This document shows, piece by piece, positions 27,596-35,342 of a stretch of DNA of 64,000 bases (positions are counted from its first letter, which is position 1; each line of letters begins with the position of its first letter). The DNA lies in contig NZ_JAODUA010000005.1 of NCBI RefSeq assembly GCF_025399895.1, positions 62,001 to 126,000 on the forward strand, in the 5' to 3' direction. The stretch comes from Streptomyces sp. ASQP_92 (lineage in GTDB: Bacteria; Actinomycetota; Actinomycetes; Streptomycetales; Streptomycetaceae). Below the pieces are notes generated by a model. It worked only from the letters and a program-made list of their open reading frames with translations. It was not told the origin of the DNA and ran no database searches. Position numbers and translations under genes: made by a program.

Positions 27596-27940
27596 ATGGC
27601 CGACAAAGACGAGAACCCACCGAAGACGCCGTCGAGGACGGCGGCCAAGAGCGCCGCGAAATCCCGTGACGACGACGACCTCCCGAGCGCGATGGAGGTC
27701 GTACGCGGCGCCGGAGCCCAGCTCGCCGAGCTCGTCGGTATGGCCGCCGAATCCGTCTCGTCCTTCGAACGCACCGAGGACGGCTGGCAGCTCAGGATCG
27801 AGGTCCTCGAACTGTCGCGTGTCCCGGACACGATGAGCCTGCTCGCCTCGTACGAGGTCGAACTCGACCCGTACGGCGAACTCACCGGCTATCGAAGGCT
27901 GCGCCGCTACGAACGCGGCCGGGCCGACAAGGGCAACTGA
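27596..27940 (+). CDS. gvpO: gas vesicle protein GvpO
   Basis: 114 residues. After a Lys/Ser/Thr-rich N-terminus, residues 35-114 carry the GvpO domain: GAQLAELVGMAAESVSSFERT, WQLRIEVLELSRVPDTMSLLASYEV and LTGYRRLRRYERG. GvpO is required for gas-vesicle formation in haloarchaea and is always present in actinobacterial clusters; it is thought to act in gene expression or assembly, not as structural wall. ATG at 27596 follows GGGAGG. First gene of the cluster; gvpA follows after 185 bases. Confidence 0.92.
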   Translation: MADKDENPPKTPSRTAAKSAAKSRDDDDLPSAMEVVRGAGAQLAELVGMAAESVSSFERTEDGWQLRIEVLELSRVPDTMSLLASYEVELDPYGELTGYRRLRRYERGRADKGN

Positions 27941-28000
27941 CGGCGCCGGCGAGCAGAGCCGGCCGGCAGGGTCTGCACGCGGATCCGGCAATAGAACCGG

Positions 28001-28062
28001 CACAAGCCACAAGCCACAAGTCGTAAGAAACAAGAGAAACAAGAGAAACAAGAGAAACAAGA
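28001..28062 (+). repeat. low-complexity purine-rich leader repeats upstream of gvpA
   Basis: Three copies of the 7-base unit CACAAG(C/T) at 28001-28021 are followed by four perfect copies of the 9-base unit GAAACAAGA at 28027-28062. The whole gvpO-gvpA interval (27941-28125) is A-rich and almost free of T on the coding strand, in sharp contrast to the 72-73% GC surroundings, and would be unstructured in mRNA. Confidence 0.9.
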
Positions 28063-28125
28063 CAGAAGCGGCACCAAGCCAGGCAAGACAAGGCAGCAAG
28101 ACGACAGACAGGAGGACCGGACGCC

Positions 28126-28551
28126 ATGACGGTTGTCCCGGCACAACAAGGCGGCGGTAGTGGTGGCACCAGTGGCCTCTACGACGTCCTGGAGCTCGTC
28201 CTCGACCGAGGGCTCGTGATCGACGCGTTCGTGCGTGTCTCCCTCGTCGGCATCGAGATCCTCAAGATCGACATACGAGTCGTGGTCGCCAGCGTCGACA
28301 CCTATCTGCGCTTCGCCGAGGCGTGCAACCGCCTCGACCTGGAGGCGGGTCCGCACCGCAACCCCGGTCTGCCCGACCTGGTCGGCGACATGACCGAGTC
28401 CGGCGCTCGCGGCAAGACCAAGGGAGCGCTCTCGGGCGCCGCGCAGACCATCTCGGACGCCTTCAAGGAAGCCAAGGGCGAGGGTGAGCAGCAGGAGTCC
28501 AGGCCGAGGGCCCGGCGTACCACGTCGCGCCGCAAGGAGGAGCAGGAATGA
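28126..28551 (+). CDS. gvpA: major gas vesicle structural protein GvpA
   Basis: 141 residues. The conserved wall-forming core is LYDVLELVLDRGLVIDAF, VRVSLVGIEILKIDIRVV, and ASVDTYLRFAEACNRL, matching GvpA almost residue by residue; it forms the helix-strand-strand-helix rib subunit. Both ends are extended: a Gly-rich N-terminus and a 65-residue charged C-terminal tail ending in Arg/Lys/Glu, a usual feature of Streptomyces GvpA. GGAGG precedes the ATG. The stop overlaps the gvpF start (ATGA). Confidence 0.93.
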   Translation: MTVVPAQQGGGSGGTSGLYDVLELVLDRGLVIDAFVRVSLVGIEILKIDIRVVVASVDTYLRFAEACNRLDLEAGPHRNPGLPDLVGDMTESGARGKTKGALSGAAQTISDAFKEAKGEGEQQESRPRARRTTSRRKEEQE

Positions 28552-29264
28552 CCACGTACGTCTACGGCATCGCTCGCCGCGGCCACGGACGGCTGCCGGA
28601 GCAGATGGGCGGCATCGGGGACCCGCCGTGCCCGGTCCGCACCGTTGAACACGGCGAGCTGGTGGCGCTGGTCAGTGACGCGCCCGAGGAGCTCCGGCCC
28701 AAGCGACGTGACCTGCTCGCCCACCAGAACGTGCTCGCCGAGGCGGGCGCCGGCGGCGCCGTGCTGCCGATGCGGTTCGGCGGTGTCTCGCCCGACGACG
28801 AGGCCGTTCGCGCCGTGCTGGCCGAGCACGAGGAGCGCTATCTGGAGCGGCTCGAAGCGCTCGACGGGAAGGTCGAGTACAACGTGAAGGCCACTCACGA
28901 CGAGGAGGCCGTGCTACACCAAGTCCTCGCGGACAACGCCGAGTTGCGGGCGATGAGCGAGGCCAACCGGAAGGCCGGCGGCGGCTCGTACGACGACAAG
29001 CTGCGGCTCGGCGAGCGCATCGCCGCCGCCGTGCAGCAGCGCGAGAAGACCGACGCGGCCCTGGTGGAGAGCGTCCTGGACGGCGCGGCCGAGGAGCGCA
29101 GCCCGGGGCCCCAGTCCACGGGCTGGCTCGCCAACATCTCCTACCTCGTGCCGCGCGACAGCACGGCGGACTTCATCGCCGCCGTCGACGCACTGCGCGA
29201 GCGCGCCCCGCACCTCGTCGTCCAGGTCCATGGACCCCTGCCGCCCTACAGCTTCACGGGCTGA
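28548..29264 (+). CDS. gvpF: gas vesicle protein GvpF (GvpL/GvpF family)
   Basis: 238 residues. GvpF/L signatures: TYVYGIARRG at the start, AEAGAGGAVLPMRFG in the middle, RYLERLEALDGKVEYNVKA, and LANISYLVPRDSTADFIAAVDAL plus a GPLPPYSF end motif. GvpF has an N-terminal ferredoxin-like and a C-terminal alpha/beta half and binds GvpA during nucleation. ATG overlaps the gvpA stop. It is paralogous to GvpL four genes downstream. Confidence 0.93.
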   Translation: MTTYVYGIARRGHGRLPEQMGGIGDPPCPVRTVEHGELVALVSDAPEELRPKRRDLLAHQNVLAEAGAGGAVLPMRFGGVSPDDEAVRAVLAEHEERYLERLEALDGKVEYNVKATHDEEAVLHQVLADNAELRAMSEANRKAGGGSYDDKLRLGERIAAAVQQREKTDAALVESVLDGAAEERSPGPQSTGWLANISYLVPRDSTADFIAAVDALRERAPHLVVQVHGPLPPYSFTG

Positions 29265-29268
29265 GGTC

Positions 29269-29523
29269 ATGGGCCTCCTGAAGGAACTGCTGCTGCTTCC
29301 CGCGGCGCCCGTCCGCGGCACCTTCTGGGTGCTCGGGCAGGTCGCCGCGGAAGCGGAGCGGCAGTACTACGACCCAGCCACCGTGCGCCGCGAACTCGCG
29401 CAGCTCGAAGAGAAACTGACGAACGGTGAGATCGACGAGGCCGAGTTCGACCGCCGCGAGGACGAGCTCCTCGACCGGCTTGAACATCCCACCCGAGCCG
29501 CCGCCGATCCCCGGAGGAACTGA
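29269..29523 (+). CDS. gvpG: gas vesicle protein GvpG
   Basis: 84 residues, entirely helical by appearance: GLLKELLLLPAAPVRGTFWVLGQVAAEAERQ is the GvpG start, followed by a charged two-helix hairpin (VRRELAQLEEKLTNGEIDEAEFDRREDELL is the family's acidic motif region). GvpG is a minor assembly factor. The ATG at 29269 has TGAGG upstream and lies four bases after the gvpF stop. Its stop codon shares one base with the gvpJ start. Confidence 0.9.
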   Translation: MGLLKELLLLPAAPVRGTFWVLGQVAAEAERQYYDPATVRRELAQLEEKLTNGEIDEAEFDRREDELLDRLEHPTRAAADPRRN

Positions 29524-29906
29524 TGGCCACCCCGGCACGATTTCCCGACGCCTACCCGTCCGACAGCGGCGGCGCCAACCTCGCCGACATTCTCGAGCGC
29601 GTTCTCGACAAGGGAATCGTCATCGCCGGGGACATCCGCATCAACCTCCTCGACATAGAGCTCCTCACGATCAAACTGCGGCTCATCGTCGCCTCGATCG
29701 ACAAGGCGAAGGAGATGGGCATCGACTGGTGGGAGGACGACCCCGCCCTCTCCACCGGCGCCCGCCGCCGCGAACTGGCCCGTGAGAACGAGGAGTTGAA
29801 GGCGCGCCTGGCCGCCATGGAGGCTTCGCGGTCCGTCGACGACGGGCCGCGGGCCCAGGCGGAAGAGGTCGAGAGCGGGGAGCGGGCCCCGGGCGGTGAC
29901 CGATGA
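29523..29906 (+). CDS. gvpJ: gas vesicle protein GvpJ (GvpA paralogue)
   Basis: 127 residues. The GvpA-like core is DILERVLDKGIVIAGDIR and INLLDIELLTIKLRLIVASID, then a WW-containing KEMGIDWWEDDP segment and a coiled coil (RRRELARENEELKARLAAMEA). The WWEDDP extension separates GvpJ from the main wall protein; GvpJ is thought to help shape the conical tips. ATG overlaps the gvpG stop by one base (TGATG). The tail after residue 100 is charged and variable. Confidence 0.9.
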   Translation: MATPARFPDAYPSDSGGANLADILERVLDKGIVIAGDIRINLLDIELLTIKLRLIVASIDKAKEMGIDWWEDDPALSTGARRRELARENEELKARLAAMEASRSVDDGPRAQAEEVESGERAPGGDR

Positions 29907-30700
29907 GCCACGACCGACTGCTCTACGTGTACGCGGTGACGCGCCCCTTCGCCGCCGAGCTCCCCGCCGGGACGCGCGGCCTCGACGGGGCGCCCCCCGC
30001 TCTGATCGAGCACGACAGCCTGTGCGCCGCCGTCAGCCCGGTCCCCGCCGCCGACTTCGACGTGGCCCCCCTGCGGGCCCATCTGGAGGACATGGACTGG
30101 CTCGCCGCGACCGCCCGCACCCACCAGTCGGTGATCGCCGCGCTCGCCGAGGTGACGTGCCCGGTGCCGCTCCGGCTCGCCACGGTGTGCCGCGACGAGG
30201 ACGGCGTCCGCAGACTCCTCGACTCCGGGCGCGCCCGCTTCGAGCCGACCATCGAACGCCTCGACGGGCGCATCGAGTGGGGCGTCAAGGTGTACGCCGA
30301 CGCTCCCGCCCCCGCCCCCGAACGGACGGTCTCCGCACCGGAGTTGAAGGCGACCACCGGACGCGACTACCTGCGGCGCCGGCTCGGCCAGCGCCAGTCC
30401 CGGGACGAGACCTGGCGGCGCGCCGGCACCCTCTCCCGCGCCCTGCACGCCGACCTGTGCGAGCGCGCCGAGGCCGGACGGCTGCACCAGCCGCAGAGCG
30501 GGCGGCTCTCGGGCGCGTCCGGCGAGAACGTGCTCAACGCCGCCTATCTGGTGCCCCGCGAGCGCAGCGACGAGTTCGTCGCCGCCGTACGGGAGCGCAC
30601 CCCGCAGGTCGACGGCGTACGCGTGGAACTCACCGGGCCCTGGGCGCCGTACTCCTTCGCCGGCGGCCCCGAAGACGGGCCGGACCAGGAGGAGTCGTGA
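29903..30700 (+). CDS. gvpL: gas vesicle protein GvpL (GvpL/GvpF family)
   Basis: 265 residues. Starts LLYVYAVTRPF, contains VTCPVPLRLATVCRDEDGVR, RLDGRIEWGVKVYAD and ENVLNAAYLVPRERSDEFVAAV, and ends GPWAPYSFAG, all GvpL/F landmarks. GvpL is longer than GvpF here because of an internal Ala/Pro insertion (DAPAPAPERTV). It probably acts as an assembly hub contacting several minor Gvp proteins. ATG overlaps the gvpJ stop by four bases, and the gene overlaps gvpS by four bases. Confidence 0.92.
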   Translation: MSHDRLLYVYAVTRPFAAELPAGTRGLDGAPPALIEHDSLCAAVSPVPAADFDVAPLRAHLEDMDWLAATARTHQSVIAALAEVTCPVPLRLATVCRDEDGVRRLLDSGRARFEPTIERLDGRIEWGVKVYADAPAPAPERTVSAPELKATTGRDYLRRRLGQRQSRDETWRRAGTLSRALHADLCERAEAGRLHQPQSGRLSGASGENVLNAAYLVPRERSDEFVAAVRERTPQVDGVRVELTGPWAPYSFAGGPEDGPDQEES

Positions 30701-30912
30701 ACGAGGAAGGCGAGGCGCTCGCCCAGCGCGAGGTCGCCCTGGTCGACCTGCTCGACCGGCTGCTCGCCGGCGGCGTGGTCATCACGGGCGACCTCACGCT
30801 GCGGATCGCGGACGTGGACCTCGTACGCATCGACCTGAACGCTCTGGTGAGCTCGGTCAGCGCCGAAGTCCCGTCTCCCTTCCAGGAGTTCGAGTACGAG
30901 GAGTCGACGTGA
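30697..30912 (+). CDS. gvpS: gas vesicle protein GvpS (small GvpA paralogue)
   Basis: 71 residues. A GvpA-like core (LVDLLDRLLAGGVVITGD and LTLRIADVDLVRIDLNALV) with almost no extensions, which is the GvpS type of actinobacterial clusters. GTG start at 30697 is inside the gvpL stop (GTGA), so it is translationally coupled. It overlaps gvpK by four bases. Confidence 0.88.
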   Translation: MNEEGEALAQREVALVDLLDRLLAGGVVITGDLTLRIADVDLVRIDLNALVSSVSAEVPSPFQEFEYEEST

Positions 30913-31256
30913 CGGAAGACCTGCTGGACGAGGCGCGGGCGCATGCGCGGAAGGAGGCGGGGGAGGGCAGCGGGTCCGGGCGCCGGGTGGAACTCGACGC
31001 GGACACTGTGGAGCGCGATCTGGCGCGGCTCGTCCTGACCGTCGTCGAGCTGCTGCGCCAGCTCATGGAACGCCAGGCGCTGCGCCGCGTGGAGACCGGC
31101 GAACTCACCGAGGACCAGGAGGAGCGCATCGGGCTCACGCTCATGCTTCTGGAAAGCAGGATGGAGGAGCTGCGGTCGAAGTTCGGCCTGCGCCCCGAGG
31201 ACCTCAACATCGACCTCGGCCCGCTCGGCCCACTGCTCCCGCGCGACGGCGCCTGA
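30909..31256 (+). CDS. gvpK: gas vesicle protein GvpK
   Basis: 115 residues. The conserved helical core is RDLARLVLTVVELLRQLMERQALRRV split by family-typical charged residues, followed by GLTLMLLESRMEELRSKFGL and the LNIDLGPLG end motif. GvpK is an essential minor protein of the wall-assembly set. GTG start overlaps the gvpS stop. It closes the cluster; a strong hairpin lies 78 bases downstream. No gvpN ATPase, gvpY or gvpZ equivalent is present. Confidence 0.92.
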   Translation: MTEDLLDEARAHARKEAGEGSGSGRRVELDADTVERDLARLVLTVVELLRQLMERQALRRVETGELTEDQEERIGLTLMLLESRMEELRSKFGLRPEDLNIDLGPLGPLLPRDGA

Positions 31257-31333
31257 CGCCGCGACCGTTCCACGAGGGCACCCACGGTGCTGCGTCCCGG
31301 TTCCCGCAGGAGGAGCCCGACGGCACGACGAAA

Positions 31334-31377
31334 GGCCCCCTCACTTCCCCGGTCCACAGCCGGGAAGCGAGGGGGCC
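31334..31377. terminator. long GC-rich hairpin, bidirectional terminator
   Basis: A stem of about 18 bp (GGCCCCCTC-CTTCCC-GG with CCGGGAAG-GAGGGGGCC, one mismatch and one bulge) closes a 7-base loop. It lies between the convergent gvpK and PAP2 genes and would terminate both. AAA precedes it on the plus strand, giving a U-tract for the minus-strand transcript. Confidence 0.85.
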
Positions 31378-31384
31378 GCTCGCG

Positions 31385-32488
31385 TCACGCGCCAACCGGT
31401 GGGCGGTAGACCGTCAGCGTCTCGGAGCCCTCTCCTAGGGCCAACTCGCCCTGCTTCACGCTCGCTTCACCATCGCGCGCCGGTGAAGAACCCGAGGCGG
31501 GACCCGCCACCGACCCGGCGTCCGCACCGCCTGGGCCCGGCCCGCACCGGCCCGGATCCACCCGCGCCGCCTCGCCCGCCGCCAGCGCCCGGCAGGTGTC
31601 CTGGACCTCCTCGATGCCGAGGCCGGAAGCGAAGCGGTTCACGGTGCCCCCGGGAAAGACCGCGAGCGGCACCCCGGCGCGGGCCGCGACCGTCGCGGCC
31701 ACACCGACCGTGCCGTCGCCGCCGCACACCCCGAGCGCCCGGCACCGCCCCGCCGCCTTCTCCAGGGCCGTCGACAACTCGTCCGGCTCGCACTCGACGA
31801 CCTCGGCCAGCGGCAGCGCGTCGCGCACCAGCGCGGCGGTCGCGAGCGCGGTCGCGGACGCCCGGTTGGCGACGACCACCAGGTCCTGGCCCTCCGGCAG
31901 GGCCGGAGCATCGGCGTGTGGGCGCCCCGACGGCACATGTGGGGCGCGTCCGGGCAGGAGCCCGCGCACCGCGAAGGCGGCGCCCACGCCGAGCGCCGCG
32001 CCCGCCAGCACATCTCCCGGATAGTGCACCCCCGTGTAGACGCGGGACGCGGCCACCGAGATGCCCAGCGGAGCCACCGCCGCACCCCAGGCCCGCGACT
32101 CCAGGGCGACGCCCGTCACGAACGCCGCCGCCGAGGCCGCGTGGCCGGAGGGGAAGGAGGTGGTGATGGGGTAGCGCTTCAACTGGCGTACCAGCGGCAC
32201 CGCGTCGAGCAGCGGGCGCGCCCGGCGCACCGAGCGCTTGGCCACGGTGTTCACGGTCAGCGAGGCCAGCGCGAGCGAGGTGACCCCGCGCAACGCCGCG
32301 CGCCGGGCGCGGGGGGAGCGGGTCGCGTTCATCGCTGCGGCCGTCGCGAACCACAGGACACCGTGGTTGGCGGACCGGCTCAGCCGGGGCAGAACCGCCT
32401 CGGCGGCCGGCCAGTGCCGACTCGCCGCGAAGTCGAAAAGCGCCCGGTCGTGGGCGCCGAGTCGCTTGTGCCAAGAGGTGTGCGTCAT
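31385..32488 (-). CDS. PAP2 phosphatase fused to a diacylglycerol-kinase-like domain with an internal deletion
   Basis: 367 residues. The PAP2 (type 2 phosphatidate phosphatase) motifs are complete: KRSVRRARPLLD, SFPSGHAASAAAF and SRVYTGVHYPGDVL, with several membrane helices. Residues 205-310 are the N-terminal lobe of a diacylglycerol kinase (VVVANRAS, CGGDGTVGVAA, FPGGTVNRFASGLGI). The rest of the kinase, including its beta-sandwich lobe, is missing; the last 30 residues (ARDGE...ETLTVYRP) look like the normal C-terminus. So the phosphatase is probably active and the kinase not. A SigB-type promoter overlaps the start. Confidence 0.82.
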   Translation of the reverse strand: MTHTSWHKRLGAHDRALFDFAASRHWPAAEAVLPRLSRSANHGVLWFATAAAMNATRSPRARRAALRGVTSLALASLTVNTVAKRSVRRARPLLDAVPLVRQLKRYPITTSFPSGHAASAAAFVTGVALESRAWGAAVAPLGISVAASRVYTGVHYPGDVLAGAALGVGAAFAVRGLLPGRAPHVPSGRPHADAPALPEGQDLVVVANRASATALATAALVRDALPLAEVVECEPDELSTALEKAAGRCRALGVCGGDGTVGVAATVAARAGVPLAVFPGGTVNRFASGLGIEEVQDTCRALAAGEAARVDPGRCGPGPGGADAGSVAGPASGSSPARDGEASVKQGELALGEGSETLTVYRPPVGA

Positions 32489-32497
32489 ACCACGCGG

Positions 32498-32522
32498 ATA
32501 CCCGGGCGCCCCCCACCCAACC
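32498..32522 (-). promoter_or_regulatory. SigB-type promoter candidate for the PAP2 gene
   Basis: On the minus strand GGTT, 15 bases, GGGTAT: an exact match to the Streptomyces SigB-family consensus. The -10 ends nine bases before the ATG, implying a leaderless or nearly leaderless mRNA. Confidence 0.6.
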
Positions 32523-32630
32523 GGCCCCCACCAGGCGTTCGGTGGGGCCGGGCGGTATCCGTGCCCGGGCCGGGCACCGGGTCCGCGCGCACGGAAAACA
32601 CCCTTCTCGCGACCACCGATGACCCACCAC

Positions 32631-32655
32631 GTTTGGTCCGCCGGACGCCGGGCAG
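32631..32655 (+). promoter_or_regulatory. SigB-type promoter candidate for the sigma factor gene
   Basis: GTTT, 15 bases, GGGCAG, one or two mismatches to GNTT-N14-16-GGGTAY. About 130 bases upstream of the sigma factor start, which would fit autoregulation. Confidence 0.4.
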
Positions 32656-32786
32656 GCGAATTGCGTGCTTCGGACCAGGAGGCACGTCCGTGGGAGCGGC
32701 TGTCCGCTCCGGGCGTGCCCCACAGCCCGGCCGAAGGCTCCCCGGTGACACCCGACCGCCGCACCGTTCCAGGGAGCCGGATCGCA

Positions 32787-34061
32787 ATGCGTACCCACAC
32801 CACCACGGCGAAGAACAGGCACCCGCACGACGACGCGCCCAGGACCGCGGCCGACTTCGAACGAGTGGCGCGGCTGCCCGAGGGGCCCGAACGGGACGCC
32901 CTGCGCCAGGACTTGGTCCGCGCCTGGCTGCCCATGGCCGAGCGCCTCGCCGGGCGCTTCCGCAACCGGGGCGAGGCACTCGAAGACCTCCGCCAGGTCG
33001 CCGCCCTCGGCCTCGTCAAGGCCGTCGACCGCTACGACCCGGCCCGCGGCGCCGCCTTCGAGAGCTACGCCGTGCCCACCATCACCGGCGAGATCAAACG
33101 CCACTTCCGCGACCACATGTGGACCCTCCATGTGCCGCGCCGCGTACAGGACTTGAGGGGCCGGGTGCGGACCGCGACGCAGGAGCTCACCGCGAGCGCC
33201 GACGTCCAGCGGCCCAGCGTGGCGGAGCTCGCCGCGCACACCGGCCTGACCGAGGACGAGGTCAGGGCCGGCCTCGAAGCGATCGACAGCTTCAGCACGC
33301 TCTCCCTCGACGCCGAACTCCCCGGCAGCGACGACGGATACAGCCTGAGCGACTCCCTGGGCCGTGCCGACCCGGCCCTCGACATCGTCGTCGACCGGGA
33401 GTCCGTCAAACCGGGCCTGCGCTGTCTTCCCGAGCGCGAACGCAAGATCCTCTACATGCGGTTCTTCCGGGACATGACGCAGAGCCGGATAGCCGAGGAC
33501 CTCGGCATCTCGCAGATGCACGTGTCCCGGCTGATCACCCGCTGCTGCGGCCGGCTGAGGGACCAGGCGCTTCGGGACCAGGCCCTTCGGAGCCCGCACG
33601 ACGAGCACACCCGGGCGGCCCGTCCGCCGGCGCGAGCGCCCCGGACGTCCCGGACGGCAGCGGGTGCGGGTGCTGGCGCGGGTGCGAGGGAGGCGGGGGA
33701 GCGTTCGGCGACGTCGCGACCAAAGGCGCGGGTGCCGGGGAAGGTGGCGGTGAGGGCCGCCATGAACGCTCGGGCGCGGGTGGCGCCGGGCGCCGGGAGC
33801 GTACCCGGTACGACGACCGGAGGGGCGGAGCCCACGGCGAGGACCGTGCGGGCGCAGGTCCCCCCGACGGCCGACCGGACGCGGAGCGGGACCGCCGCCG
33901 AGCGAGCGAGGGCTAAGGCGAAGCTGCGGGCGGCGGCACCGCGGGCGGGCAGGGTGGCGACGCGGCCGCGCAGGACGTCCCGGGCGGCTCAACCGGACCG
34001 CTCGACACGGGAGTTGGCGGCACGGGAGGTGACGGAACATCGGCAGCCGGGCGCCGCATAG
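32787..34061 (+). CDS. RNA polymerase sigma factor, SigB/SigF/SigG subfamily, with a long C-terminal tail
   Basis: 424 residues. Residues 20-260 are a standard group-3 sigma factor: region 2 with EALEDLRQVAALGLVKAVDRYD and FESYAVPTITGEIKRHFRDHMW, region 3 SVAELAAHTGLTEDEV, region 4 LPERERKILYMRFFRDMTQSRIAEDLGISQMHVSRL. Relatives end within about 15 residues of that point; here a duplicated RDQAL is followed by about 150 Ala/Arg/Pro-rich residues, the last 50 overlapping the convergent PAS-GAF gene by 149 bases. The tail may come from a lost stop. Expected control is by an anti-sigma kinase and a SpoIIE phosphatase. Confidence 0.9.
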   Translation: MRTHTTTAKNRHPHDDAPRTAADFERVARLPEGPERDALRQDLVRAWLPMAERLAGRFRNRGEALEDLRQVAALGLVKAVDRYDPARGAAFESYAVPTITGEIKRHFRDHMWTLHVPRRVQDLRGRVRTATQELTASADVQRPSVAELAAHTGLTEDEVRAGLEAIDSFSTLSLDAELPGSDDGYSLSDSLGRADPALDIVVDRESVKPGLRCLPERERKILYMRFFRDMTQSRIAEDLGISQMHVSRLITRCCGRLRDQALRDQALRSPHDEHTRAARPPARAPRTSRTAAGAGAGAGAREAGERSATSRPKARVPGKVAVRAAMNARARVAPGAGSVPGTTTGGAEPTARTVRAQVPPTADRTRSGTAAERARAKAKLRAAAPRAGRVATRPRRTSRAAQPDRSTRELAAREVTEHRQPGAA

Positions 34062-35169
34062 CCAGCGCGATATGACGGGACATCATGTCCATCGCCTGGC
34101 CCTCCGCCATCGAGAAGGGGCGCGCCGAACCGGTGCGGAACAGGGTGAGCACCCCCGTCACCGGACCGGGCGCCCCCAGCGGCACACACATCAGGGACGA
34201 CACCTCCGCGCGGGCGAGCACCGCAGTCCCCGAGGCGTCCCGGCCGAACCCGTCGACGTCCTCGGGCTGGACCTGAAGCGCCCCGATCCCGGCCCGCGCC
34301 GCCTCGACGACCAGCGGGCAGCCCAGAGGATCCTGGTGGGCCACCGCACGCAGCAGCGCGTCGGCCGCCGGATCCGAAGGGCCCAGGACCACGGTGCGGC
34401 GCGGCTCGCCGTCGACGAGGTCGGCCACGATCCAGTCGGCGAAGCGTCCGCACAGGACACGGGCGGCCCCATCGATCACCGACTCACTTTCCCCCGGCGG
34501 TAGTTGGAGCAAGGTGGACGCCATGAGGTCGACGACGTCCATCAGGCGGGCGTGCCGGGTCGACTCGGCGAGGTCGGGGACCTCCGGCGGCGCGGGGGCG
34601 GGCGCCGAGCCCCGGGCGCTGCCCGCCTGGAATACCACGAGCACCGCGGACTGCGGCTCGTCCGGCGGGCGCAGCGCGGTCAGCGTGGCAAGGAGGGGCT
34701 CCCCGGGACGCTGCTGGAGGCGCACGGTGATCCCGCGATCGCCCTCGCCCCGGGCCACCGCGGCGGCCTGCGAGCGGAACGCCGCGCGGTCGCCGGGGGT
34801 GAGCAGCGCCGCGAGCGGACGGCCGGTAGCGTAGCCGGCCCGGACCCCGGTCAGACCCGTCGCGGCGGAGTTCAGCCGGCGGACGACGGTTTCGCGGTCG
34901 ACCAGCGCGACCGGCAGCGGCAACCGCTGGAACAGGGACTTCAGCAGCTGCCGTTCCTGCCGCTCGACGGGCGAGGGAGCCCCCGCCGCGGCAGCCAGCC
35001 GCTCGTAACGGGGCCACAACTGCTCGGCCACGTGCTGGAGTTCGAACAAGGCCGCGTCCAGTACCACCGACTGTTCGCCGACCGGGCGAGCACGCGCGGT
35101 GCGCAGCTCGCCCACGCGTCTGACGAAGTCCGCCAGTTCCTCGCCGAAGTCGTCTTCCGTCTGCGTCAT
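33913..35169 (-). CDS. PAS and GAF domain sensory protein
   Basis: 418 residues. An N-terminal coiled segment (ELADFVRRVGELRTAR, FELQHVAEQLWPRYERL) leads to a PAS domain at about 80-180 (PLPVALVDRETVVRRLNSAATGLTG) and a GAF domain at 210-380 (MDVVDLMASTLLQLPPGES, LMCVPLGAPGPVTGVLTLFR, AEGQAMDMMSRHIALAM). There is no output domain: the C-terminus is a Pro/Ser-rich tail. Such proteins may feed into PP2C or ANTAR partners. The start at 35169 has no strong ribosome site. Its last 149 bases overlap the sigma factor tail on the other strand. Confidence 0.82.
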   Translation of the reverse strand: MTQTEDDFGEELADFVRRVGELRTARARPVGEQSVVLDAALFELQHVAEQLWPRYERLAAAAGAPSPVERQERQLLKSLFQRLPLPVALVDRETVVRRLNSAATGLTGVRAGYATGRPLAALLTPGDRAAFRSQAAAVARGEGDRGITVRLQQRPGEPLLATLTALRPPDEPQSAVLVVFQAGSARGSAPAPAPPEVPDLAESTRHARLMDVVDLMASTLLQLPPGESESVIDGAARVLCGRFADWIVADLVDGEPRRTVVLGPSDPAADALLRAVAHQDPLGCPLVVEAARAGIGALQVQPEDVDGFGRDASGTAVLARAEVSSLMCVPLGAPGPVTGVLTLFRTGSARPFSMAEGQAMDMMSRHIALAMRRPAADVPSPPVPPTPVSSGPVEPPGTSCAAASPPCPPAVPPPAASP

Positions 35170-35342
35170 GGGAGAAAGCTAGCCCCTGGCACCGGCCCCC
35201 GGGGGCCGGTCGTTTCGGCTGCCCGGAGCCGGGGCGGGTCGGCACCTTGGGCCCCGCCGTTTCGGCTGCTCGGGGCCAGGACGGGGCGGCCTGCCGGGAC
35301 CGGAACGAGGCGGCGCGGGGGAGTGCCTCGCCCCGGCTGCCC

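Noticed and set aside
31385..35169. Minus-strand frame 31467-34040 as an alternative long gene over the sigma factor
   Set aside because: It reads through PAP2 and sigma genes out of frame and has no domain.
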